From: Ignavibacteriota bacterium | GTDB lineage: Bacteria > Bacteroidota > Ignavibacteria > Ignavibacteriales > Ignavibacteriaceae | Direction: 5' to 3' | Length of the DNA: 64,000 bases | NCBI GenBank assembly: GCA_013285405.1 | Contig: CP053446.1 | Location: 3,023,001 to 3,087,000 of the forward strand | Shown here: positions 10,701 to 18,249 of the stretch, one piece after another | Numbering within the stretch: the stretch's first letter is position 1 | Layout of the letters: the number at the start of each line of letters is the position of its first letter | Translations under genes and position numbers: made by a program | The notes under the pieces: generated by a model | Database searches by the model: none | Told to the model about the DNA's origin: nothing | Seen by the model: the letters and a program-made list of their open reading frames with translations, nothing else

Positions 10701-13446
10701 TGTTATGAATTGGGGAAGTATATTTCCAAATGATTCGGTAGTTGTTGAACTTTATGCTTCTCTACCGGATACAGCTTATCAAATCGGCAGTACAAAAAGA
10801 GCAAGCTTCGGTGCTAAAGATTCTGTTTATTTTCCTTGGGTGCCTGACAAAGGCGGACAATATACTTTAACTGCCAAGGTGAACGAATCGGAAATTATTT
10901 TGGAGGATGATCATTCGGACAATATTGGAGTAGCCTACTTTCTAATATTTAACATTGATGAACCAAGTATTTTAACTCCGATTGATGGACTAGTTTCGAC
11001 TTCAAATCAGATTGAATTTAATTTTGCTGATATTGGATATTATTTGCCGAAACAACTTAAATACTTCGTTGAAATAGATACTTCAAGAACTTTTCCAAAT
11101 CCTCTGTTTTCATCCGGCGAGTTAACACCCAATAAATCCCATGTGAAATGGATTTCACCAAATATTCCTGCGGGTGTTTACTTCTGGCGAGCCAGAATAT
11201 TTGAAGGACAGGATTTTGGTAATTGGAGTCCGGCAAAGAGTTTTACAATAACAAGCGAACCTAAAAACGGATACTATGCTCACGGTAATATTTTAAAAAC
11301 TTTTTCAAAGTATAATATTAATTACTCTGAAGAAAAAAAATCATTAGTGCTGAACACTTCACCACTGCCAGCAAGACCAAAAGAGAAAACACTTTTGGAT
11401 GAATTTGAACCTAATCCACAAATTCCTGATACGCTTCAGCTTTCTACAATGACAACCGATGGAACATACCTGTATTTTGCTAATATGGCATTTTATGCAA
11501 GTCAACTAACTGACGGCAAATCCATGATCTATCGTGTTGGTACCGGGAATAACGGTACAAATAAGGGTCAGTTTTATGGATCATTTTCAAATTTCAGAGA
11601 TTCTGTGCTACATAATATTGTATATCACAGCGATGGAAATTTATACGTAGCGATTGGTGAACCGTACAAAATAGTTAGAATTAATGTTTCAACAGAAATA
11701 ATTGATACCGTAGATATACCGCCAGGACTTATCAGGGATGATTCAAGAATTGAACACGGACCTCAATATCTAAGTTCGGATGGTCAGTATGTTTACAATC
11801 TTGCATACGCAGATTCTCAATTGACAGCAAAGTATACAATTCGGACATTTGATCCTGCCAATAACTGGTCATTAGCTAAACCCGATTTAAAATTATTTGG
11901 AATAAGTTATTTCCCTGGTTTTACTGGATTTTTCGTTCACGGGGATAGAATTTATACTTGTGATTTTTACAATAACTATATGCGCAGGCACAGATTATCC
12001 GATGGAATTTTCGAAGAGGAATGGCTAATTATGGAACCACATCCTCAGAATTTTAGAAAATTTTTTGCATGGTGTAATGATTGGCAGCATGATAATATAT
12101 ACGCTTCAGTATTTAGGTCACAGGATACTACAATTACTCCAAAATTTGGGAAGTTTGCCGGATATTATGTTGATGCGAATGGTAATGTTACAACTCAAAC
12201 TGTTGGTCCGGTTGCGTGGTGGAATAATCTAAAATATGATTTTTATAATCCCAGTTTGACTGGAGTATATTCAACTTATCTTTTAGGACAGAATTCGAAT
12301 ACAAAAAATTGGGATACTCTTCAGGTAAACTTACCAGATTCAATCTCACTTGCAGGAATAAATCCTGATTCATATCCGTATCTGCGTTTGAAATTTGATA
12401 TGACAGATTCGACTTTTAATACTACGGAACCAATGGAACTTAGAAGTGTTCATTTAGATTACCAGCAGCTTTCTGATGCATACGTTGAAAGAGAAGATAT
12501 AAATTTTCAACAGGATTCTTTGCTGCAGGGATATCCGATAACCTTCGATTATTTTGGAAGGAATTTCGGTGAACTTCCGGCTGATTCGTTAAAGTTAAGT
12601 TCTTATCTCAATGGTCTGGATAGTTTGCTCTACGCGCCGGTTGTAAATATTCCGGGCGATAGTTCGTCAGCAAAAGTTCAATACACTATCGATACAAAAA
12701 AACTTTTGTTTGAAAATAAAATAAGTATTCTCGCTGATCAAAAGAAAAGAGAATATTTTTATTTCAACAATTTGATTGATAAGGATTTTTATGTAGTAAG
12801 AGATTCTGTACGCCCAATTTTTGATGTTAGGTTTGATGGTCAGGAAATTATTGATAATGATATTGTTTCCTCCACACCTGAAGTTGTAATCAGATTAGAA
12901 GATAACAGTCCTCTTCCCCTTGATACAACTTTCTTTACTATCGTACACAATAATAAACCATTAAGGTTTTATCAACCTGAAATGAGCTACGAATACGGTG
13001 GAGTTGGAACTCCGTTTGTGATAACCTGGAAACCAACTCTTACTGATGGCAGACAAACCTTAGAAGTTCTCGCTAAAGATGCATCAGGTAACTTCTTTGA
13101 TTCCACTTCTTATAGAATAATATTCTATGTTTACAATGAAAACGATATAACAGATGTTTACAATTATCCAAATCCGTTTGCCGGTTCGACTCATTTTACA
13201 TTTATACTCAAAGGAAAAGATAAACCCGATGAACTAAACTTTAAGATTTATACGATTGCAGGCAGATTGATAAGAGATATTAAACTTACTCCGAGTGATT
13301 TGATAACGAACTTTAATAAGATTCCCTGGGATGGCAAAGATGAAGATGGCGATGAAATTGGCAATGGTGTTTACCTATACAAAGTAATTGCGAAGTTTCC
13401 TGATAAAACTAAAACTATAACTCAGAAACTTGCAAAAGTCAGGTAA
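7726..13446 (+). CDS. Giant secreted C25-family (gingipain/PorU-like) cysteine peptidase with T9SS tail
   Basis: 1906 aa. A signal peptide (residues 1-24) is followed by a beta-rich N-terminal region and a C25 peptidase domain at about 597-955. The expected catalytic dyad is visible: H836 in NYYGHGGGYQW and C868 in SVTCYTAHF. After this come CARDB/Ig-like and fibronectin-like modules (about 965-1180), a propeller-like region (about 1245-1540), and a FlgD/T9SS-type C-terminal domain from about 1807 (VYNYPNPFAG, then GNGVYLYKV). It is larger than PorU (about 1100-1300 aa) and not next to porV, so it is more likely an exported paralogue than the sortase itself. It sits directly after the polysaccharide cluster. 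Substrate unknown. Confidence 0.8.
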   Translation: MKQLLPMFFVSLLLLLIGNNTNAQAHKVIESANDYIIVEFNFGSSYSVIDTVVEGRIFQKIKGVDHSIRKPGDPWVPAYNVLIGIPFESNPSIKILQTKQSTQKNKFIIPYPEEDPAFVKQDFDKINVEVYSKNELFPVSAALLEETYVVRFANVLPLSISPYQFNPVTRDLIYNSQILVRIDFNPQNKGNFVSLNDVMTDEFLMSSTINYHEAKTFGSKFISSDSPLAGDGYWYNPNKNYFKIYLKKKDVYRVTYEELVASGVQLGSNTSVDKLELFNDGVSVPIEVFDNNSDQLFNAGDYMQFVGFPVTPTEYCKMNIYNLSNTYWFSYQSDSTGLNYNHTPAWSDFTRQYFNNLTTLHAEKDSIYENLGHALDDKRDFWFWDKATSRNQQVSYRFVHYFESFPQWNTDSAYIRVRVAMQGMSLTSFCQNDHTAYIIINNKEIGSISWDGQSDVIFDKKFYASPDSIPIYPGNELNVEVRGDQCTIVDDEIRINWLEFEYWRGNSAFSKYYNFINHDAYGINAYGIFNWPSDSDMRIYIPSKNKMMYLPDPASYQQFVDTMRASTEYFLAASDYYSNVDSIIADASSDLRNPANAADYIIITHNKFSGIADQLAALRSANFPDESIPNPRIKVVNVQQIYDEFSFGFLDPKALQEFIKYAFENWQSPAPSYIVLLGDMSHDYRALLASSRPSFIPSMPYFTPTYGLAASDNLIVAVSGIDAAPDLAIGRLSIETVGEGEILLQKLTDYPDDPTKPWKENVLLLASGLSLQDEIQFGFNDASLFLGNNYVIPQGFNATYVFRYPSKPEHEPYQGEGPEIREQINKGAVLVNYYGHGGGYQWDLVFTNDDIYLLENEGRLPFILSVTCYTAHFDDQDVFGEQFNKVPGKGSIGFYGSSGLTYWGVGTAINRELFGEIFTSRNYISGKAIMNSKNRVPPGGLYGTQLNLLTYLGDPVLKIALPRYPDFEIKSTDISLIPENPVIGDSIQVKVNVMNWGSIFPNDSVVVELYASLPDTAYQIGSTKRASFGAKDSVYFPWVPDKGGQYTLTAKVNESEIILEDDHSDNIGVAYFLIFNIDEPSILTPIDGLVSTSNQIEFNFADIGYYLPKQLKYFVEIDTSRTFPNPLFSSGELTPNKSHVKWISPNIPAGVYFWRARIFEGQDFGNWSPAKSFTITSEPKNGYYAHGNILKTFSKYNINYSEEKKSLVLNTSPLPARPKEKTLLDEFEPNPQIPDTLQLSTMTTDGTYLYFANMAFYASQLTDGKSMIYRVGTGNNGTNKGQFYGSFSNFRDSVLHNIVYHSDGNLYVAIGEPYKIVRINVSTEIIDTVDIPPGLIRDDSRIEHGPQYLSSDGQYVYNLAYADSQLTAKYTIRTFDPANNWSLAKPDLKLFGISYFPGFTGFFVHGDRIYTCDFYNNYMRRHRLSDGIFEEEWLIMEPHPQNFRKFFAWCNDWQHDNIYASVFRSQDTTITPKFGKFAGYYVDANGNVTTQTVGPVAWWNNLKYDFYNPSLTGVYSTYLLGQNSNTKNWDTLQVNLPDSISLAGINPDSYPYLRLKFDMTDSTFNTTEPMELRSVHLDYQQLSDAYVEREDINFQQDSLLQGYPITFDYFGRNFGELPADSLKLSSYLNGLDSLLYAPVVNIPGDSSSAKVQYTIDTKKLLFENKISILADQKKREYFYFNNLIDKDFYVVRDSVRPIFDVRFDGQEIIDNDIVSSTPEVVIRLEDNSPLPLDTTFFTIVHNNKPLRFYQPEMSYEYGGVGTPFVITWKPTLTDGRQTLEVLAKDASGNFFDSTSYRIIFYVYNENDITDVYNYPNPFAGSTHFTFILKGKDKPDELNFKIYTIAGRLIRDIKLTPSDLITNFNKIPWDGKDEDGDEIGNGVYLYKVIAKFPDKTKTITQKLAKVR

Positions 13447-13574
13447 CTTGGCGGCAATTAAATATTCTTGATTTTTCTTATGAACCCAGACTTTCATTTT
13501 AATTAATTTCGTTATTAAACTTGAGGTATAAAATTATTCAAATTAGAAATTTCTTACTGGAGGCTTAAAATAGC

Positions 13575-15407
13575 ATGTGTGGAATAGTTGGATACATTGG
13601 GGATAAGAATTGTGTACCGATTTTAATACAAGGACTTAAAAGACTTGAGTATCGTGGTTATGACTCAGCCGGTATTGGAGTTATCCACCAAAATGAACCA
13701 ATCATTATTAAAAATAAAGGCAAAGTTTCTTTACTTGAGGAAAAAGTTAGTGAACTTTTTCTTGATTCAAATATAGGAATTGGTCATACACGCTGGGCAA
13801 CTCACGGAATTCCGAATGAACAGAATGCTCATCCGCATACAAATCAGGATAAAACCCTCTTCGTCATACATAATGGAATTATTGAAAACTTTCAGACTCT
13901 CAAAAATCGTCTGATAGTATCAGGATTTAAATTCGAGAGTGATACTGATACTGAAGTTTTAGCACATCTCATTGACAGCTTTCTTAAAAAAGGATTCAGT
14001 CTGAGTAAATCAGTACAGATGACATTGAATGAAGTTAGTGGTACTTATGGTCTTGCTGTAATTTATTCAAAAGAGCCAGATAAAATTATTGCCGCCAGAA
14101 AAGGATCACCACTTGTAATAGGTATTGGAAAAGGTGAAAACTTTATCGCTTCGGATGTATCAGCAATTTTAGCTTATACAAAAAATGTCATATACCTTGA
14201 TGATGGTGAATTTGCTGAAATTTATCGTGATAAATATTTGGTCAAAAATATTTCCGATAAAAAAATTGAAAAAGAAATTCACGAAATCAATATGAGTATT
14301 GATGAGATAGATAAAGGCGGTTATCCTCACTTTATGTTAAAAGAAATTATGGAACAGCCTGAGTCAACTCAAAATTCTATGCGAGGCAGGTTATTACTTG
14401 ATGAAGGTGAAGCAAAATTAGGGGGTTTAACTGATGTGATTGACCGATTAGTAAACTCTAAGAGAATTATGATCTCAGCTTGCGGGACTTCCTGGCATGC
14501 AGCGCTTGTTGGTGAATATATGATAGAACAATACGCAAGAATTCCGGTGGAAGTTGAGTATGCATCCGAATTCAGATACAGAAATCCAATACTATCTGCT
14601 GACGATTCAATCCTATTCATCTCACAAAGCGGTGAAACTGCTGATACACTTGCTGCATTACGAGAAGCAAAAAGCAAAGGAGCGCTGGCACTTGGGATTT
14701 GTAACGTTGTTGGAAGTACGATTGCTCGTGAAAGTATGAGCGGAGTTTATATACACGCAGGACCAGAGATTGGTGTTGCGTCCACAAAAGCATTTACAGC
14801 TCAGCTTGTAGTCCTGGCACTGATTACGCTTTTAATCAGTAAGAGAAAAGGATTGCCATCTTCTGAAGGTAAAAAAATTACAAAAGCATTATCCGAAATT
14901 CCGAAACAGATAGAACAAATTCTGCTTTTAAATGATGAGATAGAAAAAATTGCTGATGAATTTAAAGATGCTCATAATTTTTTATATTTAGGAAGAGGAT
15001 ATAATTTTCCGGTTGCACTCGAAGGTGCATTAAAATTGAAAGAAATATCTTACATTCATGCGGAAGGATATCCAGCAGCCGAAATGAAACACGGTCCAAT
15101 TGCATTGATCGATGAAGATATGCCTGTTGTATTTATTGCGCCAAAAGATTCCACCTACGAAAAAATATTAAGTAATATTCAGGAAGTTCGGGCAAGAGGA
15201 GGAAGAATTATTGCTGTTGCCGATAATGGTGACGGAGAAATTGACAAACTTGTTGATTATACTATTAAGATTCCCCGTACAATCGAAATGTTGACACCGA
15301 TATTAACATCAATTCCTTTACAGCTTCTGGCATATCACATTGCTGTTAAAAAGGGACTTGATGTTGATCAGCCAAGAAATCTTGCCAAGAGTGTTACAGT
15401 AGAATAA
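13575..15407 (+). CDS. glmS: Glutamine--fructose-6-phosphate aminotransferase (isomerizing)
   Basis: 610 aa, full length. It starts MCGIVGYIG, so Cys2 becomes the N-terminal nucleophile of the class II glutaminase domain (about 1-220). Two SIS domains follow: ISACGTSWHAALVGEY with ISQSGETADT, then YLGRGYNFPVALEGALKLKE. The C-terminus is the usual LAKSVTVE. It makes glucosamine-6-phosphate, the entry point to UDP-GlcNAc for peptidoglycan, LPS and the neighbouring polysaccharide genes. A good ribosome site (GGAGG, 13559-13563) lies 11 bp before the ATG. No glmS ribozyme is seen in the 128 bp leader. Confidence 0.97.
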   Translation: MCGIVGYIGDKNCVPILIQGLKRLEYRGYDSAGIGVIHQNEPIIIKNKGKVSLLEEKVSELFLDSNIGIGHTRWATHGIPNEQNAHPHTNQDKTLFVIHNGIIENFQTLKNRLIVSGFKFESDTDTEVLAHLIDSFLKKGFSLSKSVQMTLNEVSGTYGLAVIYSKEPDKIIAARKGSPLVIGIGKGENFIASDVSAILAYTKNVIYLDDGEFAEIYRDKYLVKNISDKKIEKEIHEINMSIDEIDKGGYPHFMLKEIMEQPESTQNSMRGRLLLDEGEAKLGGLTDVIDRLVNSKRIMISACGTSWHAALVGEYMIEQYARIPVEVEYASEFRYRNPILSADDSILFISQSGETADTLAALREAKSKGALALGICNVVGSTIARESMSGVYIHAGPEIGVASTKAFTAQLVVLALITLLISKRKGLPSSEGKKITKALSEIPKQIEQILLLNDEIEKIADEFKDAHNFLYLGRGYNFPVALEGALKLKEISYIHAEGYPAAEMKHGPIALIDEDMPVVFIAPKDSTYEKILSNIQEVRARGGRIIAVADNGDGEIDKLVDYTIKIPRTIEMLTPILTSIPLQLLAYHIAVKKGLDVDQPRNLAKSVTVE

Positions 15408-15455
15408 ATCTTTTGAGAAAACTAACTTTATTCTTATTTTTGCTCGCTAATTTTT

Positions 15456-15528
15456 GGGCAGATAGCTCAGTCGGTAGAGCAATGGACTGAAAATCCATGT
15501 GTCGGCGGTTCAATTCCGTCTCTGCCCA
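15456..15528 (+). tRNA. tRNA-Phe (GAA)
   Basis: Complete cloverleaf of 73 nt. Acceptor GGGCAGA (15456-15462) pairs with TCTGCCC (15521-15527), and the discriminator is A. D-stem is GCTC/GAGC. Anticodon stem ATGGA/TCCAT encloses loop CTGAAAA, with anticodon GAA at 15489-15491. T-arm is GGCGG-TTCAATT-CCGTC. CCA is not encoded. It lies 48 bp after glmS and is followed by a terminator. Confidence 0.97.
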
Positions 15529-15536
15529 CAGCAACT

Positions 15537-15563
15537 GAGGCTGATACCGACAGCCTCTTTTTT
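15537..15563 (+). terminator. Rho-independent terminator after tRNA-Phe
   Basis: Perfect 7 bp stem GAGGCTG/CAGCCTC with a 7-base loop, followed immediately by a run of six T. It starts 8 bp after the tRNA and ends the glmS/tRNA-Phe transcript. Confidence 0.9.
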
Positions 15564-15608
15564 ATTTTTTACCTCTTTACTTTGTCTATTTTTCACCGGA
15601 GTATATAA

Positions 15609-16517
15609 ATGAATGATTGCTGTCCTGTGTGCAAATCAACTCAGAGAAGTGTTATTGGTTCACCCAAAACAAATTCGATTTCAGCAAAATTTGTAAATGA
15701 AGATTATAAAGTTGTTCAATGCTCAAATTGTCAGCTTTATTATATAACTCCTCCAATATCTTTTGACAATAAACAATGGGCTGAGCTTTATAATTCAGAG
15801 TATTTTTCAGATCAATCAAATCTATTAATCAAAAGAAGGAAAAAAGAACTTTCAGAAAGATTTGACGTAACACAAAAACTGTTAAAGAACAATGGGATAA
15901 AAATAAAATATCTGGATGTCGGAGCTGGTGAAGGAAAGGGATTACTTGAAGCGAACAGGAGAGGCTGGGAACCGACTGGAATTGATATTGTTGACAATCG
16001 TTTACAGGAAGCAAAAAATCCTGGAATAAAATTTATAAAATCCAACTTACTGGATTCAAATCTGCAGGAAAATTATTTTGATTTTATTTATGTTGATTCA
16101 GTCGTTGAACATGTTTTAAATCCTGTTGATTATCTTACAAAAATTAAATCCCTATTGAGACCGGGAGGATTAATTTACGTTGGTGTCCCGAATGAAGATT
16201 GTCTCTTCAACAGTGTCAGAAAATTAATTTTCAAACTGACTGGTAAGAGGAACGAATCTGAAAAAATCAAACCGTTTGATATTCCATATCACGTAATCGG
16301 ATTTAATGATCATTCACTGAAATATTTTTTTGACAAAACTGGATTAGTCGTTTTAAAGAAGAGAAATTTTGGTCGTAAGTTTGATTTTTTATCATATCCG
16401 GTTGCAAGCAAATCTTTCTGGATAAGTCTGTTCTTTCTGTTTCCTGTTGAATATCCGGGTCAATTACTAAACAAGGATATTTACTTTGAAGCTTATCTAA
16501 CAAAGAAAGATCATTAA
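15609..16517 (+). CDS. Class I SAM-dependent methyltransferase with N-terminal zinc ribbon
   Basis: 302 aa. The N-terminus carries two Cys pairs (CCPVC near residue 5 and CSNC near 38), a rubredoxin-like zinc ribbon common in small-molecule and sugar methyltransferases. Motif I is YLDVGAGEGKGLLEA (about residue 100). The acidic SAM ribose-binding strand is TGIDI. FIYVDSVVEHV and LLRPGGLIYVGVPNED follow in the usual order. The substrate is not determinable; sugar or lipid-linked glycan precursors are plausible given the upstream cluster, but no gene directly links it. It is the first gene of an accessory stretch between tRNA-Phe and purC. Confidence 0.75.
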   Translation: MNDCCPVCKSTQRSVIGSPKTNSISAKFVNEDYKVVQCSNCQLYYITPPISFDNKQWAELYNSEYFSDQSNLLIKRRKKELSERFDVTQKLLKNNGIKIKYLDVGAGEGKGLLEANRRGWEPTGIDIVDNRLQEAKNPGIKFIKSNLLDSNLQENYFDFIYVDSVVEHVLNPVDYLTKIKSLLRPGGLIYVGVPNEDCLFNSVRKLIFKLTGKRNESEKIKPFDIPYHVIGFNDHSLKYFFDKTGLVVLKKRNFGRKFDFLSYPVASKSFWISLFFLFPVEYPGQLLNKDIYFEAYLTKKDH

Positions 16518-16609
16518 ACTTGTAATTTGTTCAACAGTGAATTCAAATAATAATGTCAGTAAATTGTTATGCCCAATTTTAGAACGACATAAACAGACTA
16601 TAATAGACA

Positions 16610-17071
16610 ATGAAATTTAAGAACTATAAATCAGCCATTCACAACTTTGCGGATTCATTCCAGAGTGTTGACTATTCCAAAAGTGGAAAGTTGGCTATTA
16701 ATGTTCTCATTCATCTGAACAACCTTAAATTGAAACCGACAGCAACGTTTGACTTTATTAATAAGACAATTCAGCCAGAAGAAGCGATTACAAAAGAGAG
16801 TAAAAAGTTATTAAACGATTATCTTGACTGGTTGCCTGAACATTTTAAAAATCATAATTGCGACCTTGACAAACTTGAAAAATTAACGGTTGTAATTTCA
16901 GCAGATTTTGAAAGAGCGTTCTATCCTCAAGGAATGAATAAAGCGAAGCAAATAGGTTTGCAGACAAAAACTATTTGGAAGGCAGACAACAGAGATGAAG
17001 CAATTATTGAAATTTGTTTGAACGAAATAGTTGATGACTATTATCTAAAAACTGGAATACCTGAAATATAG
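16610..17071 (+). CDS. Cassette-borne hypothetical protein, 153 aa
   Basis: I do not recognise the family. The protein is soluble, Lys/Asp/Asn-rich, with no signal peptide or membrane segment. Predicted features are mostly helical stretches plus a hydrophobic strand LTVVISADFERAFY near residue 98 and an acidic C-terminus (EICLNEIVDDYY). The ATG lies 43 bp inside the putative cassette boundary. The next ORF starts 7 bp after its stop, so the two are likely co-expressed. Cassette proteins are usually unique accessory functions, and nothing more specific can be said. Confidence 0.55.
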   Translation: MKFKNYKSAIHNFADSFQSVDYSKSGKLAINVLIHLNNLKLKPTATFDFINKTIQPEEAITKESKKLLNDYLDWLPEHFKNHNCDLDKLEKLTVVISADFERAFYPQGMNKAKQIGLQTKTIWKADNRDEAIIEICLNEIVDDYYLKTGIPEI

Positions 17072-17078
17072 TTTGCAA

Positions 17079-17348
17079 ATGAAAGATTATAAATTGACAG
17101 GTTGGCAAGACTTTTGGAAAATATTTGACGAGTTGATTGCCCTATTACAATTAGACAAAAAAGTAATGATAATTGATGAGTTTAAGGACGCACAGAAAAA
17201 TGTTAACGGTTTGACAGACGGTTGGTATGAATTCAAGTTTGCTTTTGAAAAATCATTAAAATCAAACAGACAACATTTGACATCAGAACAAAACGAAATT
17301 GCGGACTTTTTAATAACGACATTAAACAAATCATTGAAGAACAGATGA
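17079..17348 (+). CDS. Cassette-borne small hypothetical protein, 89 aa
   Basis: Begins MKDYKLTGWQDFWKIF. An in-frame TTG six bases earlier (17073) is a less likely start. The protein is small, soluble and helical with many aromatic and Lys residues, and no recognised motif. It begins 7 bp after the preceding 153-aa gene and ends 11 bp before the attC-like site, a placement typical of the last ORF in an integron cassette. The two could form a functional pair, but that is only inference from spacing. Confidence 0.5.
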   Translation: MKDYKLTGWQDFWKIFDELIALLQLDKKVMIIDEFKDAQKNVNGLTDGWYEFKFAFEKSLKSNRQHLTSEQNEIADFLITTLNKSLKNR

Positions 17349-17359
17349 AAAAAAACTGG

Positions 17360-17488
17360 GCATAACACGCAATATAAAAAATTGGGATTTAATAGGTTAT
17401 TCAAGGGTTGTGGCTCGCAACAAATGCAGTGTAGCTTGATAGATAATCGCTCCGTAATCCCCAACTTTTCATATTGCCACCGTTCTAT
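17360..17488 (+). repeat. attC-like recombination site (about 129 bp)
   Basis: Starts with R''-like GCATAAC (17360-17366) and ends at G|TTCTAT (17482-17488). The inner arms pair: GCAATAT (17369-17375) with ATATTGC (17471-17477), A-run with TTTT, then TTGGGATT (17382-17389) with AATCCCCAA (17456-17464), leaving one extra C as an extrahelical base. The unpaired spacer between R and L boxes is short and asymmetric, as in real attC sites. The loop side is about 65 bp. When rejoined with the TTATGC from the cassette's left end, the R box pairing with GCATAAC is perfect over 7 of 7 bases. Confidence 0.6.
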
Positions 17489-17503
17489 GAAAGATAAATT
17501 TAA

Positions 17504-18205
17504 ATGAATAACGTCATACTAATAGCCGTAATGATTGCAATTATTCCACTGCTAAATGCGTCGAATGATATGTCAAATGCAAAACAAAGTGCTAAAATTA
17601 AATCAACTGAAAAAAATATAATTGGTCCTGAATACTTTCCGATTAACACATCACTGAAACTTGTATATAATTCAAGTATGGGCGAAGCATATTCAACAGT
17701 TAAGAAGAACGGTAAAAACTTTACTTTGGATTTGTGGAATGATGACTTTTATTTTAATCAAACAGTTCAGGTTACAAATGATACAATTTATTTAACGAAA
17801 CTTGATCAGAATGTAGATGTTTTTCTTTTCATTTCCTCAAGTTCTTCGGTTACTTACAACAAGCCTTATCTTCGGTTTCCATTTCCACTAAAGAAAAATG
17901 ACACCTGGAATTGGGAAGGTGTCGAATATATAGATGAAGCAAATCCTGATACAATAAACGTATCAGGAAGGGTTATTGGAAATGAAACAATTGTGGTAGA
18001 AGCTGGTAAGTTTGAGTGTGTTAAATTTCAGATTGATATTCATAAGAAAAAAAGAGGGACGCATACAAAGTTCTATGAATGGCGGACTCCAAAAATCGGT
18101 TTGGTTAAACTGGAAGCATTCATTGATTCCAAAGGATTTATTGGAACAATTATGAATTTGCTTGGTTATGATGAAATGATGTTCGAGCTAAAAGAAATTA
18201 TTTAA
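17504..18205 (+). CDS. Putative secreted protein, DUF3108/TapB-like
   Basis: 233 aa. The N-terminal hydrophobic stretch (VILIAVMIAIIPLLNAS) reads as a signal peptide. The mature part is beta-rich and resembles periplasmic proteins with a YFPINTSLKLVY start and alternating strands, ending in a TKFYEWRTPKIGLVK segment. This pattern recalls the DUF3108/TapB-like group, whose role is poorly known; the match is weak. It starts 15 bp downstream of the attC-like site, and the insertion may have separated it from its original upstream DNA. It precedes purC by 44 bp. Confidence 0.6.
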   Translation: MNNVILIAVMIAIIPLLNASNDMSNAKQSAKIKSTEKNIIGPEYFPINTSLKLVYNSSMGEAYSTVKKNGKNFTLDLWNDDFYFNQTVQVTNDTIYLTKLDQNVDVFLFISSSSSVTYNKPYLRFPFPLKKNDTWNWEGVEYIDEANPDTINVSGRVIGNETIVVEAGKFECVKFQIDIHKKKRGTHTKFYEWRTPKIGLVKLEAFIDSKGFIGTIMNLLGYDEMMFELKEII

Positions 18206-18249
18206 TAAAGCATACTACAGGATTTATTTCAAATTAAAAGAATAACTTT

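Larger units (their letters stand above)
16567..17482 (+). mobile_element. Putative single integron-type gene cassette (two ORFs plus attC)
   Basis: The left boundary is G|TTATGCCCA (16566-16575). The right end of the unit holds TGGGCATAAC (17357-17366), its exact 10 bp reverse complement. In integron cassettes the TTRRRY at the 5' end and the RYYYAAC at the 3' end come from one attC and are complementary, as here. A palindromic attC-like arm structure follows at 17360-17488, and the second G|TT boundary falls at 17482/17483. Two same-strand small ORFs fill the unit and end close to the attC, as is typical. No integrase gene or attI is seen in the window, so this would be a lone cassette (CALIN-like) or a secondary-site insertion. 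The call is from pattern and pairing only. Confidence 0.6.

Noticed and set aside
13447..13574. Possible glmS ribozyme or riboswitch before glmS
   Set aside because: The 128 bp leader lacks the conserved glmS ribozyme core and has no stable GC hairpins; a normal ribosome site explains the start.
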